Source: Verrucomicrobiota bacterium (lineage in GTDB: Bacteria > Verrucomicrobiota > Verrucomicrobiia > Opitutales > Opitutaceae). Taken from it: a stretch of DNA of 64,000 nt. The stretch covers positions 124,001-188,000 of the forward strand of contig JAEKKV010000016.1 of assembly GCA_019510185.1 (NCBI GenBank). Direction: 5' to 3'. Positions 40,054 through 48,414 of the stretch are shown here, piece after piece; the first letter of the stretch is position 1; each line of letters opens with the position of its first letter. Position numbers and translations under genes: made by a program. The notes under the pieces were generated by a model. That model had not been told where the DNA came from. It saw nothing but the letters and a program-made list of their open reading frames with translations, and did not search any database.

Positions 40054-40501
40054 AGCGGGTGGTGTAGGAGAGGGAGTGGGATTTGCCATCGATGCTCGTC
40101 CAGGTCGCGGTGAGGGTGATGTCCTTCATCGTGGTGCTGAAAGGCGCGGGGGCGTTGGCGATGGTTTGCGCGCACGTACCGGCGCCGCCCGTGGTCGTGG
40201 TGAAGCGGCTCAACTGGGCGGTGGTGGTGGATGAGATGTCCGGCGTGAACGTCGTGTAGGCGACCGGGCCGGTGGTGGCGTTGGTGAGCTGGGACCAGGT
40301 GAGCAGACGAAGTTTCTCCATCTGGCTCTGAAGAATCTGACCGGCGAGGGTGGTGTAGCGCGCATTGTCGATGGCGCGGAAGCCCATTTGCAGCGTCGTG
40401 ATCGAGCCGGCGATGGCGAGCGTCAGGACGAAACCGGCCATGGCCACTTCCAAGATGGTGAAGCCGCGCGTGCGGCGTCGGTTGAGCGGAACCCGTTTCA
40501 T
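40010..40501 (-). CDS. Prepilin-like protein, PilV-type
   Basis: A 163-residue prepilin. The leader KRVPLNRRRTRG precedes the cleavage site and the helix FTILEVAMAGFVLTLAIAGS, with Glu at +5. The globular part is short, with one Cys (GAGTCAQ). It is the first gene of the three-gene minor-pilin set, and the next gene starts inside its end. Promoter not evident in the 140-base gap to the response regulator. Confidence 0.8.
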   Translation of the reverse strand: MKRVPLNRRRTRGFTILEVAMAGFVLTLAIAGSITTLQMGFRAIDNARYTTLAGQILQSQMEKLRLLTWSQLTNATTGPVAYTTFTPDISSTTTAQLSRFTTTTGGAGTCAQTIANAPAPFSTTMKDITLTATWTSIDGKSHSLSYTTRYGQNGISDFFYTSH

Positions 40502-40641
40502 GCGCACCAGCATAGCGGCGCGGACGAAAACGAGTTAGAGGCCAACAGGGGCTTTTTCAGGCCTGCCCAAGCTAGGCCTGAACGGACCTGGTTTCCTTGG
40601 GCTTTGAGAATGCCCGCAGGGCGTGAGGGAAGCCAGACGGG

Positions 40642-41331
40642 TTAATGTCGGGCCGGCGGGGAGAAGGACGATTTGGCGGCGGGAACGTTGTGCTGGACGA
40701 AGAGTGCGGCGGCCTGCGAACGGCGTTTGATTTTCAATTTCTCAAACACGTTCACGAGGTAGTTTTTCACGGTGTTCTCGCTCAGATTGAGCTGCCCGGC
40801 GATTTCCTTGTTGGTTTTGCCGTCGGCCACAAACGCGAGCACCTTGTGTTCCTGGGCAGAGAGGTGGGCGAGGTTGCTTTCGTTGGAACTGCTGGCGCCA
40901 TCGCGCAGCAGCCGAAGCACGCGGGTGGTCGTGTCGGGGTCGAGGATCGAGTGACCGGCGGCGACGTCGATGATGCCCTGGATCAGCCCGGCCGGATCGA
41001 CTTCTTTCAGGAGATAGCCCTGTACTCCCGAAGTGACGGCTTCGTAGATGGAATGATCGTCCGAGTGGGCGGTGAGCACGATCACGCGGGTGTTGGGCAG
41101 TCGGGGCAGGATGCGGCGGCAGACATCGAAGCCCGAGCCGTCCGGGAGGCGGATGTCGAGCAGTACGATGTCGGGTTTGAGCCGCAGGCATTCGGCGACG
41201 GCGTCGGCCACGTTGGCGGCCTCGCCAGCCACGTGAAGCGGCGGCTGGAGGTGGGCTTCGAGCACGCTTTTAAGACCACGGCGCACAAGTTCGCTGTCGT
41301 CGACGAGGAGAATCTGGATGGGCTTGCTCAT
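40642..41331 (-). CDS. NarL/FixJ-type response regulator with LuxR HTH
   Basis: A 229-residue response regulator. The receiver domain has the acidic pair Asp11/Asp12, the phospho-acceptor Asp59 in IVLLDIRLPDGSGFD, and the Lys in GYLLKEVDP. The C-terminal LuxR HTH (about 155-215) reads LSAQEHKVLAFVADGKTNKE and LNLSENTVKNYLVNVFEKLK. No histidine kinase gene is near, so it is an orphan. It lies directly upstream of the pilin-like genes on the same strand (140-base gap), which could make it their regulator, but that is only suggested by position. Confidence 0.9.
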   Translation of the reverse strand: MSKPIQILLVDDSELVRRGLKSVLEAHLQPPLHVAGEAANVADAVAECLRLKPDIVLLDIRLPDGSGFDVCRRILPRLPNTRVIVLTAHSDDHSIYEAVTSGVQGYLLKEVDPAGLIQGIIDVAAGHSILDPDTTTRVLRLLRDGASSSNESNLAHLSAQEHKVLAFVADGKTNKEIAGQLNLSENTVKNYLVNVFEKLKIKRRSQAAALFVQHNVPAAKSSFSPPARH

Positions 41332-41547
41332 GCGGCGGAGACGGTGCGGGCGATGGCGGCCGGCTGCAGGTGTTCGGGCGGGGCTGCCGGTGACTTGGAT
41401 CGTAAAAGGTCCAAAGACGGCCTGAGACGGAGTTTAATGCACATTGAAGAGTGGACGCGGTCACGAGTAGCCCTGTCGCAGGCGCGTGCCAAGCGAAACG
41501 TGGGCGTCTTTCCTCGGGCGATGCCCGTCTCGCGCCGGAAATCGCCC

Positions 41548-41576
41548 TTGACTCTAGTGCCTCCCTTTGAGTTTCT
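41548..41576 (+). promoter_or_regulatory. Candidate rpsT promoter
   Basis: TTGACT at 41548-41553 is a good -35 (five of six). Seventeen bases later GTTTCT is only a poor -10. The ATG of rpsT is 26 bases further. The rest of the 271-base gap from the response regulator shows no clear element. Confidence 0.35.
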
Positions 41577-41602
41577 GACCGGCTCAAATCTTTCCAACGA
41601 CC

Positions 41603-41863
41603 ATGGCCAACACGAAATCTGCCATCAAAGCCGCCCGTAAAACGGCGCGCCTTACCACCCGCAACAAGGCCGCCAAGACCCGCCTGAAGACTCTTCACAA
41701 GAAGCTCCTCACCGCCGAGAAGGCGGGCAAGCCCGAGGACATCAAGTCCGCCGCTTCCGCCTACGTGTCCGCAATGGACAAGGCCACCAAGTCCGGTGTC
41801 GTGCACAAGAACGCGGCTGCCCGCGCCAAGTCGCACGTCGCGAAGTTCGTCTTCGCCAAGTAA
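41603..41863 (+). CDS. rpsT: 30S ribosomal protein S20
   Basis: An 86-residue, Lys/Ala-rich, all-helical protein beginning MANTKSAIKAARKTARLTTR and containing GVVHKNAAARAKSHVAKFV, the S20 signature. It binds 16S rRNA early in 30S assembly. It stands alone with its own terminator. The start is preceded by CCAACGACC with no Shine-Dalgarno, which is notable for a highly expressed gene. Confidence 0.97.
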   Translation: MANTKSAIKAARKTARLTTRNKAAKTRLKTLHKKLLTAEKAGKPEDIKSAASAYVSAMDKATKSGVVHKNAAARAKSHVAKFVFAK

Positions 41864-41895
41864 GCATCCGCCCGCTTTCGCGCGCGTCCCTTTTC

Positions 41896-41928
41896 GCCCC
41901 CGCCGGCCCTGCGCCGCGGGGGCTTTTT
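41896..41928 (+). terminator. Rho-independent terminator after rpsT
   Basis: An 8-bp perfect stem, GCCCCCGC (41896-41903) with GCGGGGGC (41916-41923), and a 12-base loop is followed by five T residues, 33 bases after the rpsT stop. Confidence 0.88.
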
Positions 41929-42013
41929 GCCGTTGGCGCACGGCTTCGCGCCGCCGGCCGCACCTTTGGATTGTGCCCGCGGAAATCTCCCCGAAGCTAC
42001 GCCTCGCCTCCGG

Positions 42014-44824
42014 ATGCCTCTGCCGCGCCTTCATGTTCTTCCTTGGGATCAACCGCTCGTCCGGTCGGCGGCGGCATGGCTGTCGGCCGGCTGGTCGGGC
42101 AAAGCGCCGCTCGATTTGAGCGACCGGCTGGTGATCGTGCCCACACGGCAGTCGGGCCGCCGTTTGCGCGAAGCGCTGGCGGCATTGGCCGCCGTGCGAG
42201 GCCAGGCGGTCTTTCCGCCCAAGGTCGTCCTGCCCGAAATCCTCGCCACTCTCGAGGCGCCCGTGGCGGGTCTTGCGACCGCAATGGAGGGCCAGCTCGC
42301 CTGGGTTGAGGTGTTGCGCGGGATTTCGCTGGATGAGTTTCGCGACGTTTTTCCGGTCGACCCTCCGGCGCGCAATTTCGCCTGGGCGCGCCGGCTCGCC
42401 ACCCAATTGTTGCGCCTGCAGGGCACGCTGGCCGAGGCCGGCCTGCGCATTGGCGACGTGGTCGCGGTCGCCTCCGCGGCCGGTGGCGGATTTCCCGAGT
42501 CCGCCCGGTGGCGCCAGCTCGGCGAACTCGAGCGCCGCGTCGACGCCGCGTTGGCCGCCCGCGGCCTCCGCGATCCGCAGGCCGCGAAAATCGGCTTCGC
42601 GAAAGCTCCGATTTTGCCGCCCGGCATCGCGCGTATCCATGTTATTGGCACGCCCGATCCGCTGCCGCTCGCGCTCTCGATCCTTGAAAAACACGCCGCG
42701 CGACTGCCGGTGGACGTGCTGGTCCACGGCCCGGCCAGCGAACCGGTTGACGCGCTTTTCGACGCCTGGGGGCGTCCGAGGCCCGACGCGTGGGCGGCCC
42801 GCAGCGTTGCGCCGGCGGATTTCACGCAGCGCGTGCATCTCTGTGCCGATCCCGCCGCGCAGGCTGCGCGCATCGTCGCACTCGCCCGCGACTACGCCGC
42901 GCCCGACGGCCTGCTGGCGGTTGGCGTGGCCGACGCGGAGGTGCTGCCGCCACTGGAAAACGCCCTGACCCGCGCCGGCCTGCCGGCGTTCAATCCCGAA
43001 GGCCGTCCGCGGCGCCGCGACGGGCTGTATGCGTTGCTGGCGACGCTGGCCGCGTTCGCGGGCGAGGCGGGTTTCGAGCCGGCGGCTGCGCTGCTGCGCT
43101 GTCCCGACGTGCTCGCCTGGCTGTCAGTCCGGGAGGGCGGTGCGTTTTCGCCGTCCGCCTTGTTGCGCGAGCTGGACGAACTCACCGCAAGGCACCTGCC
43201 GCCGACACTTGCGGCCGCGCGTGCGCACGCGGAAGAATTTCCGCGCGTTGTCCCGGCGCTCGCGGCGCTGGCGGAGTTGCAACGCGCGCTGACGGCGGAG
43301 GCTTTTCCCGCCAGCGCCGCGGCCGCGCTCACGTTGATTTTTGGCGCACGGCGCATCGACATCACCACGCCGCTGGCCGGATCGGCCGAGGCTTGGACCG
43401 ACGCGTTGCGCGAAGCGGGAACGGCGCTCGCCGTCTTTGGTGCCAGCGAGTGGACGCTGGCGGAAAAATGGGAGCTCGTGCTCCAGCAGTTTGCCGAGAG
43501 CCGGCAGGCGGCTGAAAAACCGCCCGGAGCGCTCGATCTGCTGGGCTGGCTGGAGCTGCCGTGGGAGGATGCGCCGCACCTCGTCGTCGCCGGCTTCAAC
43601 GACGGCAGCGTGCCCGAGGCGGTGGTGGGCGATGTTTTCCTGCCGGAGGCGTTGCGGGTGAGGCTTGGCCTTAAGACCAATGCCGTGCGCTTCGCTCGCG
43701 ACGCCTACCTGCTCGCCGCGTGCGGCGCCTCCCGGGCGGCGGGCGGACGCCTCGATCTCCTGTTGGGGCGAACCTCGGCGGCGGGCGATCCGCGCCGGCC
43801 TTCCCGGCTGTTGCTGCAATGCGCCGATGCCGAATTGCCCGCGCGCGTGGCGCGGCTTTTCCGTTCGGTCGAGACCGCCCGCCCGAATCTGCCTTGGGCG
43901 CGGGCCTGGAAACTTCATCCGCGCGTGTCGCCGCCGCCGGCGCGCGTGTCAGTCACGGCATTGAAGGACTATCTCGCGTGTCCGTTTCGTTTTTACCTGA
44001 AGCATGTCTTGCGCATGGGGCGGCTCGACCCGTCCAAGGCCGAGCTTGACGCGCTTGATTTCGGCACGCTGGTGCATGCGGCGCTGCAACGATTGGGGGA
44101 GGCGGAGGCGTTGCGCGATTGCACGGACGCGGCGGTGTTGCGCGATTTTCTGCTGGAGCGTTTCGAGATCGCGGCGCGGGCGCGCTATGGCGCGGATCTT
44201 ACGCTGCCGCTGGTGGTGCAGCTCGAGTCGGCGCGGCAGCGGCTGCGCGCGGCCGCCGAGGTGGAGGCGCGGGAGCGCGCCGCCGGCTGGCGCACGGAGC
44301 GGGTGGAATGGCCCTTTGAATTTCCCCTTGGAGGTTTGGTGGTGCGCGGGAAAATCGATCGTATCGACCGGCATGCCGACGGTCGCGTGCGCGTTCTCGA
44401 TTACAAGACGAGCGACACGGCGAAGGAACCGGCGAAAGCCCACCTGCGCCCGGTGCGGACGGACGACGCCGCGGGGCCGGAGTGGCGGGTTTTCAACGAC
44501 GTCGCGGGCAAGGCGCGCGTCTGGTCCGATTTGCAGCTGCCTCTCTACCGCCGGGCGGTCGCGCCGGAGTGGGGTGACGCGGTGACCTGCGGTTATTTCA
44601 ATCTGCCGAAGGCGGCGGGCGAGGCGGCGGTGGCGGAGTGGGCGGACTTCTCCCGTGAATTGCAGGCCGAGGCCGAGCGGTGCGCGCTCGGCGCGGCGAC
44701 GGCGATCGCGGCGGGGGTCTTCTGGCCGCCGGCGGAGCTGCCGGCGCGCGAAGACGAGGATTGGGCGGAGCTGTTTCATCAGGGAGCCGCGGCGAGCGTC
44801 GAATGGGAGGGTCGGATCGCATGA
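42014..44824 (+). CDS. addB: AddB-like PD-(D/E)XK nuclease, recombination subunit
   Basis: A 936-residue protein of the AddB/RexB type. The N-terminal helicase-like part is degenerate (RLVIVPTRQSGRRLREALAA). The C-terminal nuclease domain (about 650-900) begins ALKDYLACPFRFYLKHVLRM and has the catalytic segment DGRVRVLDYKTSD after GKIDRIDRHA. With AddA it resects double-strand breaks and loads RecA. The four Fe-S Cys of Bacillus AddB are not evident. The start at 42014 fits the family N-terminus; upstream in-frame sequence runs back into the rpsT terminator region. Its TGA overlaps the addA ATG. Confidence 0.82.
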   Translation: MPLPRLHVLPWDQPLVRSAAAWLSAGWSGKAPLDLSDRLVIVPTRQSGRRLREALAALAAVRGQAVFPPKVVLPEILATLEAPVAGLATAMEGQLAWVEVLRGISLDEFRDVFPVDPPARNFAWARRLATQLLRLQGTLAEAGLRIGDVVAVASAAGGGFPESARWRQLGELERRVDAALAARGLRDPQAAKIGFAKAPILPPGIARIHVIGTPDPLPLALSILEKHAARLPVDVLVHGPASEPVDALFDAWGRPRPDAWAARSVAPADFTQRVHLCADPAAQAARIVALARDYAAPDGLLAVGVADAEVLPPLENALTRAGLPAFNPEGRPRRRDGLYALLATLAAFAGEAGFEPAAALLRCPDVLAWLSVREGGAFSPSALLRELDELTARHLPPTLAAARAHAEEFPRVVPALAALAELQRALTAEAFPASAAAALTLIFGARRIDITTPLAGSAEAWTDALREAGTALAVFGASEWTLAEKWELVLQQFAESRQAAEKPPGALDLLGWLELPWEDAPHLVVAGFNDGSVPEAVVGDVFLPEALRVRLGLKTNAVRFARDAYLLAACGASRAAGGRLDLLLGRTSAAGDPRRPSRLLLQCADAELPARVARLFRSVETARPNLPWARAWKLHPRVSPPPARVSVTALKDYLACPFRFYLKHVLRMGRLDPSKAELDALDFGTLVHAALQRLGEAEALRDCTDAAVLRDFLLERFEIAARARYGADLTLPLVVQLESARQRLRAAAEVEARERAAGWRTERVEWPFEFPLGGLVVRGKIDRIDRHADGRVRVLDYKTSDTAKEPAKAHLRPVRTDDAAGPEWRVFNDVAGKARVWSDLQLPLYRRAVAPEWGDAVTCGYFNLPKAAGEAAVAEWADFSRELQAEAERCALGAATAIAAGVFWPPAELPAREDEDWAELFHQGAAASVEWEGRIA

Positions 44825-47800
44825 AGGCGCCCGGACACCAAATGATCCTCGCTTCGGCGGGCTCGGGGAAAACCTACGCGCTCACCAATCGTTTCGTGCA
44901 ACTGCTCGCGGGCGGCGCGGCTCCCGAGCGCATCGTGGCGCTCACCTTTACGCGCAAGGCGGCGGGCGAGTTTTTCGATGAGATCCTGAAAAAGCTCGCG
45001 CGCGCCGCGACCGAGCCGGCTTACGCGCGCCAACTGGCGCGCGAGGTGGACGCGACCGCGCTGGGGCCGGTGGATTTTCTGCGGTTGTTGCGCGCGGTGA
45101 TCGATGCGATGCCGCGATTGAGCCTGGGCACGCTCGACGGTTTCTTCGCCCGGATCGTGCGGAGCTTTCCGCTGGAGCTGGGGCTGAGCGGTGATTTCGA
45201 GGTGATGGAGGAGTCGGTGGCGCGACGGGAACGCCGGCGGGTGCTGCGGCGGATGTTCACGGCGGCGGGCGAGCCGGACGATGCCCAGCGCGAGTTCATC
45301 GAGGCTTTCAAACGTGCGACCTTCGGCGTGGAGGAGAAGCGGCTCGCGCGCGTGCTCGACGGGTTTCTTGACCGGCATGCGGAAAAGTTTCTCGCCGCCC
45401 CTGAGTCCGAGCGGTGGGGCGAGCCGGCGCACATCTGGCCGGAAGGCTGCGGCTGGCTGGCGGACGCGGGTCGGCGCGAACAGGCGGCGAAGACGTTGCG
45501 TGCGGCGTGGCCGTGGGCGGAGTTGAACGAAAAACAGCGGACCCGGCTGGAGATGTTTTTCCTGGCGTTGCCGGAATGGTCGCCGGGCGCGCCGCTGCCC
45601 GACGCGGTCGCCTACATCGTTAAAAACGCATTCCTCGTTTGGGACGACCTGCGGCGCGGCCGGGCGGACTTCACGCTGGAGCGGAAAAAAATCGCGTTGG
45701 ACGCCGGTGCGTGCGCTGCGCTCGTCGCCGTGGTCTCCGGCATCGCGGGGGCGGAGCTCGCGCGGCGGCTGGAGATGACGCGCGGGCTGTTCGCGGTGTT
45801 GCGCGGCTACGAACGCAACTACCACGACAGCGTCAGGCGTCTGGGCCGGCTGACGTTTGCCGACGTGCAGCGACTCCTGCTTCCGGCGGCGGGCGCACCG
45901 GTGCTGTCGGGCGACGAGGCAGGGGAGGCGCGGCTGCTGGTGGACTGGCGGCTGGACGCCAAGTTCGACCACTGGCTGCTCGACGAGTTTCAGGACACGA
46001 GCTTCGGCCAGTGGAGCGTGTTGAGAAACTTGATCGACGAGGCGGTGCAGGATGCGGAGAAGCGCCGAAGCTTCTTCTATGTCGGCGACGTGAAGCAGGC
46101 GATCTTCTCGTGGCGCGAGGGGGATCCGCGGCTGTTTCGGGAGATTTTCAACCACTATAACCAGGCGGAGCCCGGCATGATCGCCGAGGGCCGGCTGGAT
46201 CAATCGTGGCGTTCGGGGCCGGCGGTCGTCGCGATGGTCAACCGCGTGTTTGGCGACACGGCCGCGTTGCGCGAGATCGTGCCTGCGTCCGCGGCTGACA
46301 CCTGGGCACGGGAGTGGCGCGAGCATGTGAGTGCGAAACCGCAGCCCGGTTATGCGGAGCTGCGCCATGCGGAGGACGAGGCGGGGCGCTTTGCGGAAAC
46401 GTTGCGCATCCTGCGCGAGATCGAGCCGTTGAAGCGCGGGCTGGAGGTGGCGGTGCTGGTGAGGAAAAACGACACGGCGGCGGCGCTGGCGGATTATCTG
46501 CGGCGCGAGGGAAAGCTGGCGGCGGTGGCGGAAAGCGACGTGCCGGTCGCCATCGATAATCCGCTCACCTGCGCGCTGCTGGCGTTGTTGCGGGCGGCGG
46601 CGCATCCGGGCGACTCGATGGCGCAGGAGCACCTGCGGATGACTCCGCTCGGCGGATTGCTCGAGGCGGAGGGGATGGTCTCGCGGGATGCGCTCACCGC
46701 GCGACTGCTGGCGGAAATCCACACGGATGGTTTCGCGGGCACGTTGGAGCACTGGTTGAGAAAACTGGCGCCCGTGATCGCGGAGGATGCGTTCAGCACA
46801 GAGCGCGGACGGTTGCTGGTGGAGGCGGCGGAGGCGTTCGATGAGAACGGCAGCCGTGACGTCGCGGAATTTTTGGAGTTCGCGGAACGCCACGCCGTGC
46901 GCGATGCGGACATGGCGGGCGTGGTGCGCGTCATGACGATCCATAAATCCAAAGGTCTCGGCTTTGACTTGGTTCTCCTGCCGGACTTGGAGGGGAAAAC
47001 CCTCGCGGAGCGGCGCGACGGGCTGGCGGTACAGAAGGCGGAAGACCGTTCGGTCGAGTGGGTGCTGGAGCTGCCCGCTAAGTTATTTTATGAACGCGAT
47101 CCCGTGCTCGCGGCGCATGTCACCGCGGCCGAGGCGGACGCGGCCTACGAGTCGCTGTGCCTGCTGTACGTGGCGATGACGCGGGCCAAGCGGGCGATGA
47201 TCGTGATCACGGAGCCGGCGGGCGAATCGGTTTCGCGGAATTTCCCGAAGCTCTTGGAAACCGCATTGGGCGAAACCTGGTCGGAGGGCGATCCGGCGTG
47301 GTGGCGGGCTTTGCCGTTGATCGAAAAAGCGCCGGCTCCGGCGGAGACTTTGGGCGCGCTGGCCGGCGGGGAAGCGGCGCGGGTGGCGCGGCTGCTCTCG
47401 ACCACGCCTTCCGGCACGGAGCGCGCGACCGTGGGCGGCCGGGCGCTGTTTGCCTTGAGCGCGGGTCGGGCGGCGGCGTTTGGCACCGCGGTGCACGCGC
47501 TGCTGGCCGCGGTCGAATGGAAAGAATTACAGGTGGCGACTGACTGGCCGGCCGGCGGGATGGAGGCTGAAGCCGTGGCCGAAGCGCAGGCCTGTCTGGA
47601 TGCGCCGGCGCTGGCGGAAGTCTGGACACGGCCCTCCTGCGACCTGGCGGAAGTCTGGCGGGAGCGGGCGTTCGAAGGCGTGCTCGACAGCGTGTGGGTG
47701 ACCGGCGTGTTTGATCGGGTCGTGGTGGAGCGGACCGTGACGGGAGCCGTCGTGCGGGTGACGGTTTATGATTTCAAAACCGACCGGGTGGAGGACACGC

Positions 47801-47988
47801 CCGAGGAGCGGACGCGCGTGATCGCCCGGTACGCGAGACAGTTGGAAACCTATCGGAAAATGGCGGCGCTGCTGACGGGCGCGTCGTTGGCGCAGGTGGG
47901 CTGCGCGCTGGTTTTGACGGCGGTGCGACGGCGGGTAGAGCTGCCGCCGGGAGCCGATTTGGCCGGGTCGGGCGAACGCTCCGGGTAA
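44821..47988 (+). CDS. addA: AddA-like UvrD-family helicase-nuclease
   Basis: A 1055-residue superfamily 1 helicase. Walker A is ILASAGSGKTYALTNRFV; motif II is DHWLLDEFQDTSFGQW; further motifs are YVGDVKQAIFSWREGDPRLF, VMTIHKSKGLGFDLVLLPDL and YVAMTRAKRAMIVI. A C-terminal PD-(D/E)XK nuclease has VTVYDFKTDRVEDTPEERTR. This is the AddA/RecB layout. It overlaps addB by ATGA, so the two are translationally coupled. Together they form an AddAB nuclease-helicase for RecA-dependent repair; no RecC/RecD is here. It is somewhat shorter than Bacillus AddA (about 1230). Confidence 0.9.
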   Translation: MKAPGHQMILASAGSGKTYALTNRFVQLLAGGAAPERIVALTFTRKAAGEFFDEILKKLARAATEPAYARQLAREVDATALGPVDFLRLLRAVIDAMPRLSLGTLDGFFARIVRSFPLELGLSGDFEVMEESVARRERRRVLRRMFTAAGEPDDAQREFIEAFKRATFGVEEKRLARVLDGFLDRHAEKFLAAPESERWGEPAHIWPEGCGWLADAGRREQAAKTLRAAWPWAELNEKQRTRLEMFFLALPEWSPGAPLPDAVAYIVKNAFLVWDDLRRGRADFTLERKKIALDAGACAALVAVVSGIAGAELARRLEMTRGLFAVLRGYERNYHDSVRRLGRLTFADVQRLLLPAAGAPVLSGDEAGEARLLVDWRLDAKFDHWLLDEFQDTSFGQWSVLRNLIDEAVQDAEKRRSFFYVGDVKQAIFSWREGDPRLFREIFNHYNQAEPGMIAEGRLDQSWRSGPAVVAMVNRVFGDTAALREIVPASAADTWAREWREHVSAKPQPGYAELRHAEDEAGRFAETLRILREIEPLKRGLEVAVLVRKNDTAAALADYLRREGKLAAVAESDVPVAIDNPLTCALLALLRAAAHPGDSMAQEHLRMTPLGGLLEAEGMVSRDALTARLLAEIHTDGFAGTLEHWLRKLAPVIAEDAFSTERGRLLVEAAEAFDENGSRDVAEFLEFAERHAVRDADMAGVVRVMTIHKSKGLGFDLVLLPDLEGKTLAERRDGLAVQKAEDRSVEWVLELPAKLFYERDPVLAAHVTAAEADAAYESLCLLYVAMTRAKRAMIVITEPAGESVSRNFPKLLETALGETWSEGDPAWWRALPLIEKAPAPAETLGALAGGEAARVARLLSTTPSGTERATVGGRALFALSAGRAAAFGTAVHALLAAVEWKELQVATDWPAGGMEAEAVAEAQACLDAPALAEVWTRPSCDLAEVWRERAFEGVLDSVWVTGVFDRVVVERTVTGAVVRVTVYDFKTDRVEDTPEERTRVIARYARQLETYRKMAALLTGASLAQVGCALVLTAVRRRVELPPGADLAGSGERSG

Positions 47989-48063
47989 ATTGAGCTTTAC
48001 ACTGCGGCACGCAGCCTGTTTCACGGACGGTTTCTACTCGAACCTCACACCACCTTAAACCAC

Positions 48064-48165
48064 ATGGGCAACCTCAAGAAGAAGCGGCGTCTGCAGATGA
48101 ACAAACACAAACGCAAAAAGCGTTTGAAGGCCAATCGCCACAAGAAGCGTACTTGGCAGAAGTAA
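48064..48165 (+). CDS. Very small basic ribosomal protein, bS22/mS38 (AURKAIP1/COX24-like)
   Basis: An open frame of 33 codons starting [20 protein letters not shown] and ending KRTWQK. Over half the residues are Lys or Arg. The pattern (MG at the start, a KKRR block, Met, then KHK and KK blocks) closely follows mycobacterial bS22 and the C-terminus of mitochondrial mS38, a family listed as AURKAIP1/COX24 domain proteins. These bind 16S rRNA near the decoding site. It is followed by a perfect terminator, so it is expressed. A weak TTTACA-N17-TTTCAC promoter sits at 47996-48024. There is no Shine-Dalgarno (leader CACCTTAAACCAC). Confidence 0.85.
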   Translation: MGNLKKKRRLQMNKHKRKKRLKANRHKKRTWQK

Positions 48166-48198
48166 CGCGCCGTCTCCGGACGTTGCTCCTCGGTCTTC

Positions 48199-48230
48199 GC
48201 CCCGCCTCCTTTCCGGAGCGGGGCTTTTTT
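48199..48230 (+). terminator. Rho-independent terminator after the bS22-like gene
   Basis: GCCCCG (48199-48204) pairs with CGGGGC (48219-48224), extended inside by CTCC with GGAG, and is followed by six T residues. It lies 34 bases after the small gene. The remaining bases up to pilM (48231-48414) should hold the pilM promoter, but I see no convincing -35/-10 pair. Confidence 0.88.
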
Positions 48231-48414
48231 GCGTCCGGATTGAAAAGAATGTGAATACGGGATTCCGGACCGGCCGCACGGGGAATAGACTTGAGTTAGG
48301 TATTTTCTCCTAAGAGCCTCCCCTCCCGATCTCTTCGGGGACTACCCCGGTCTTTCCTTAATCACTAACGCATTGCATCGCAGGGCCGTTGTTCGGCTCT
48401 CCGTGAAAAATCGC

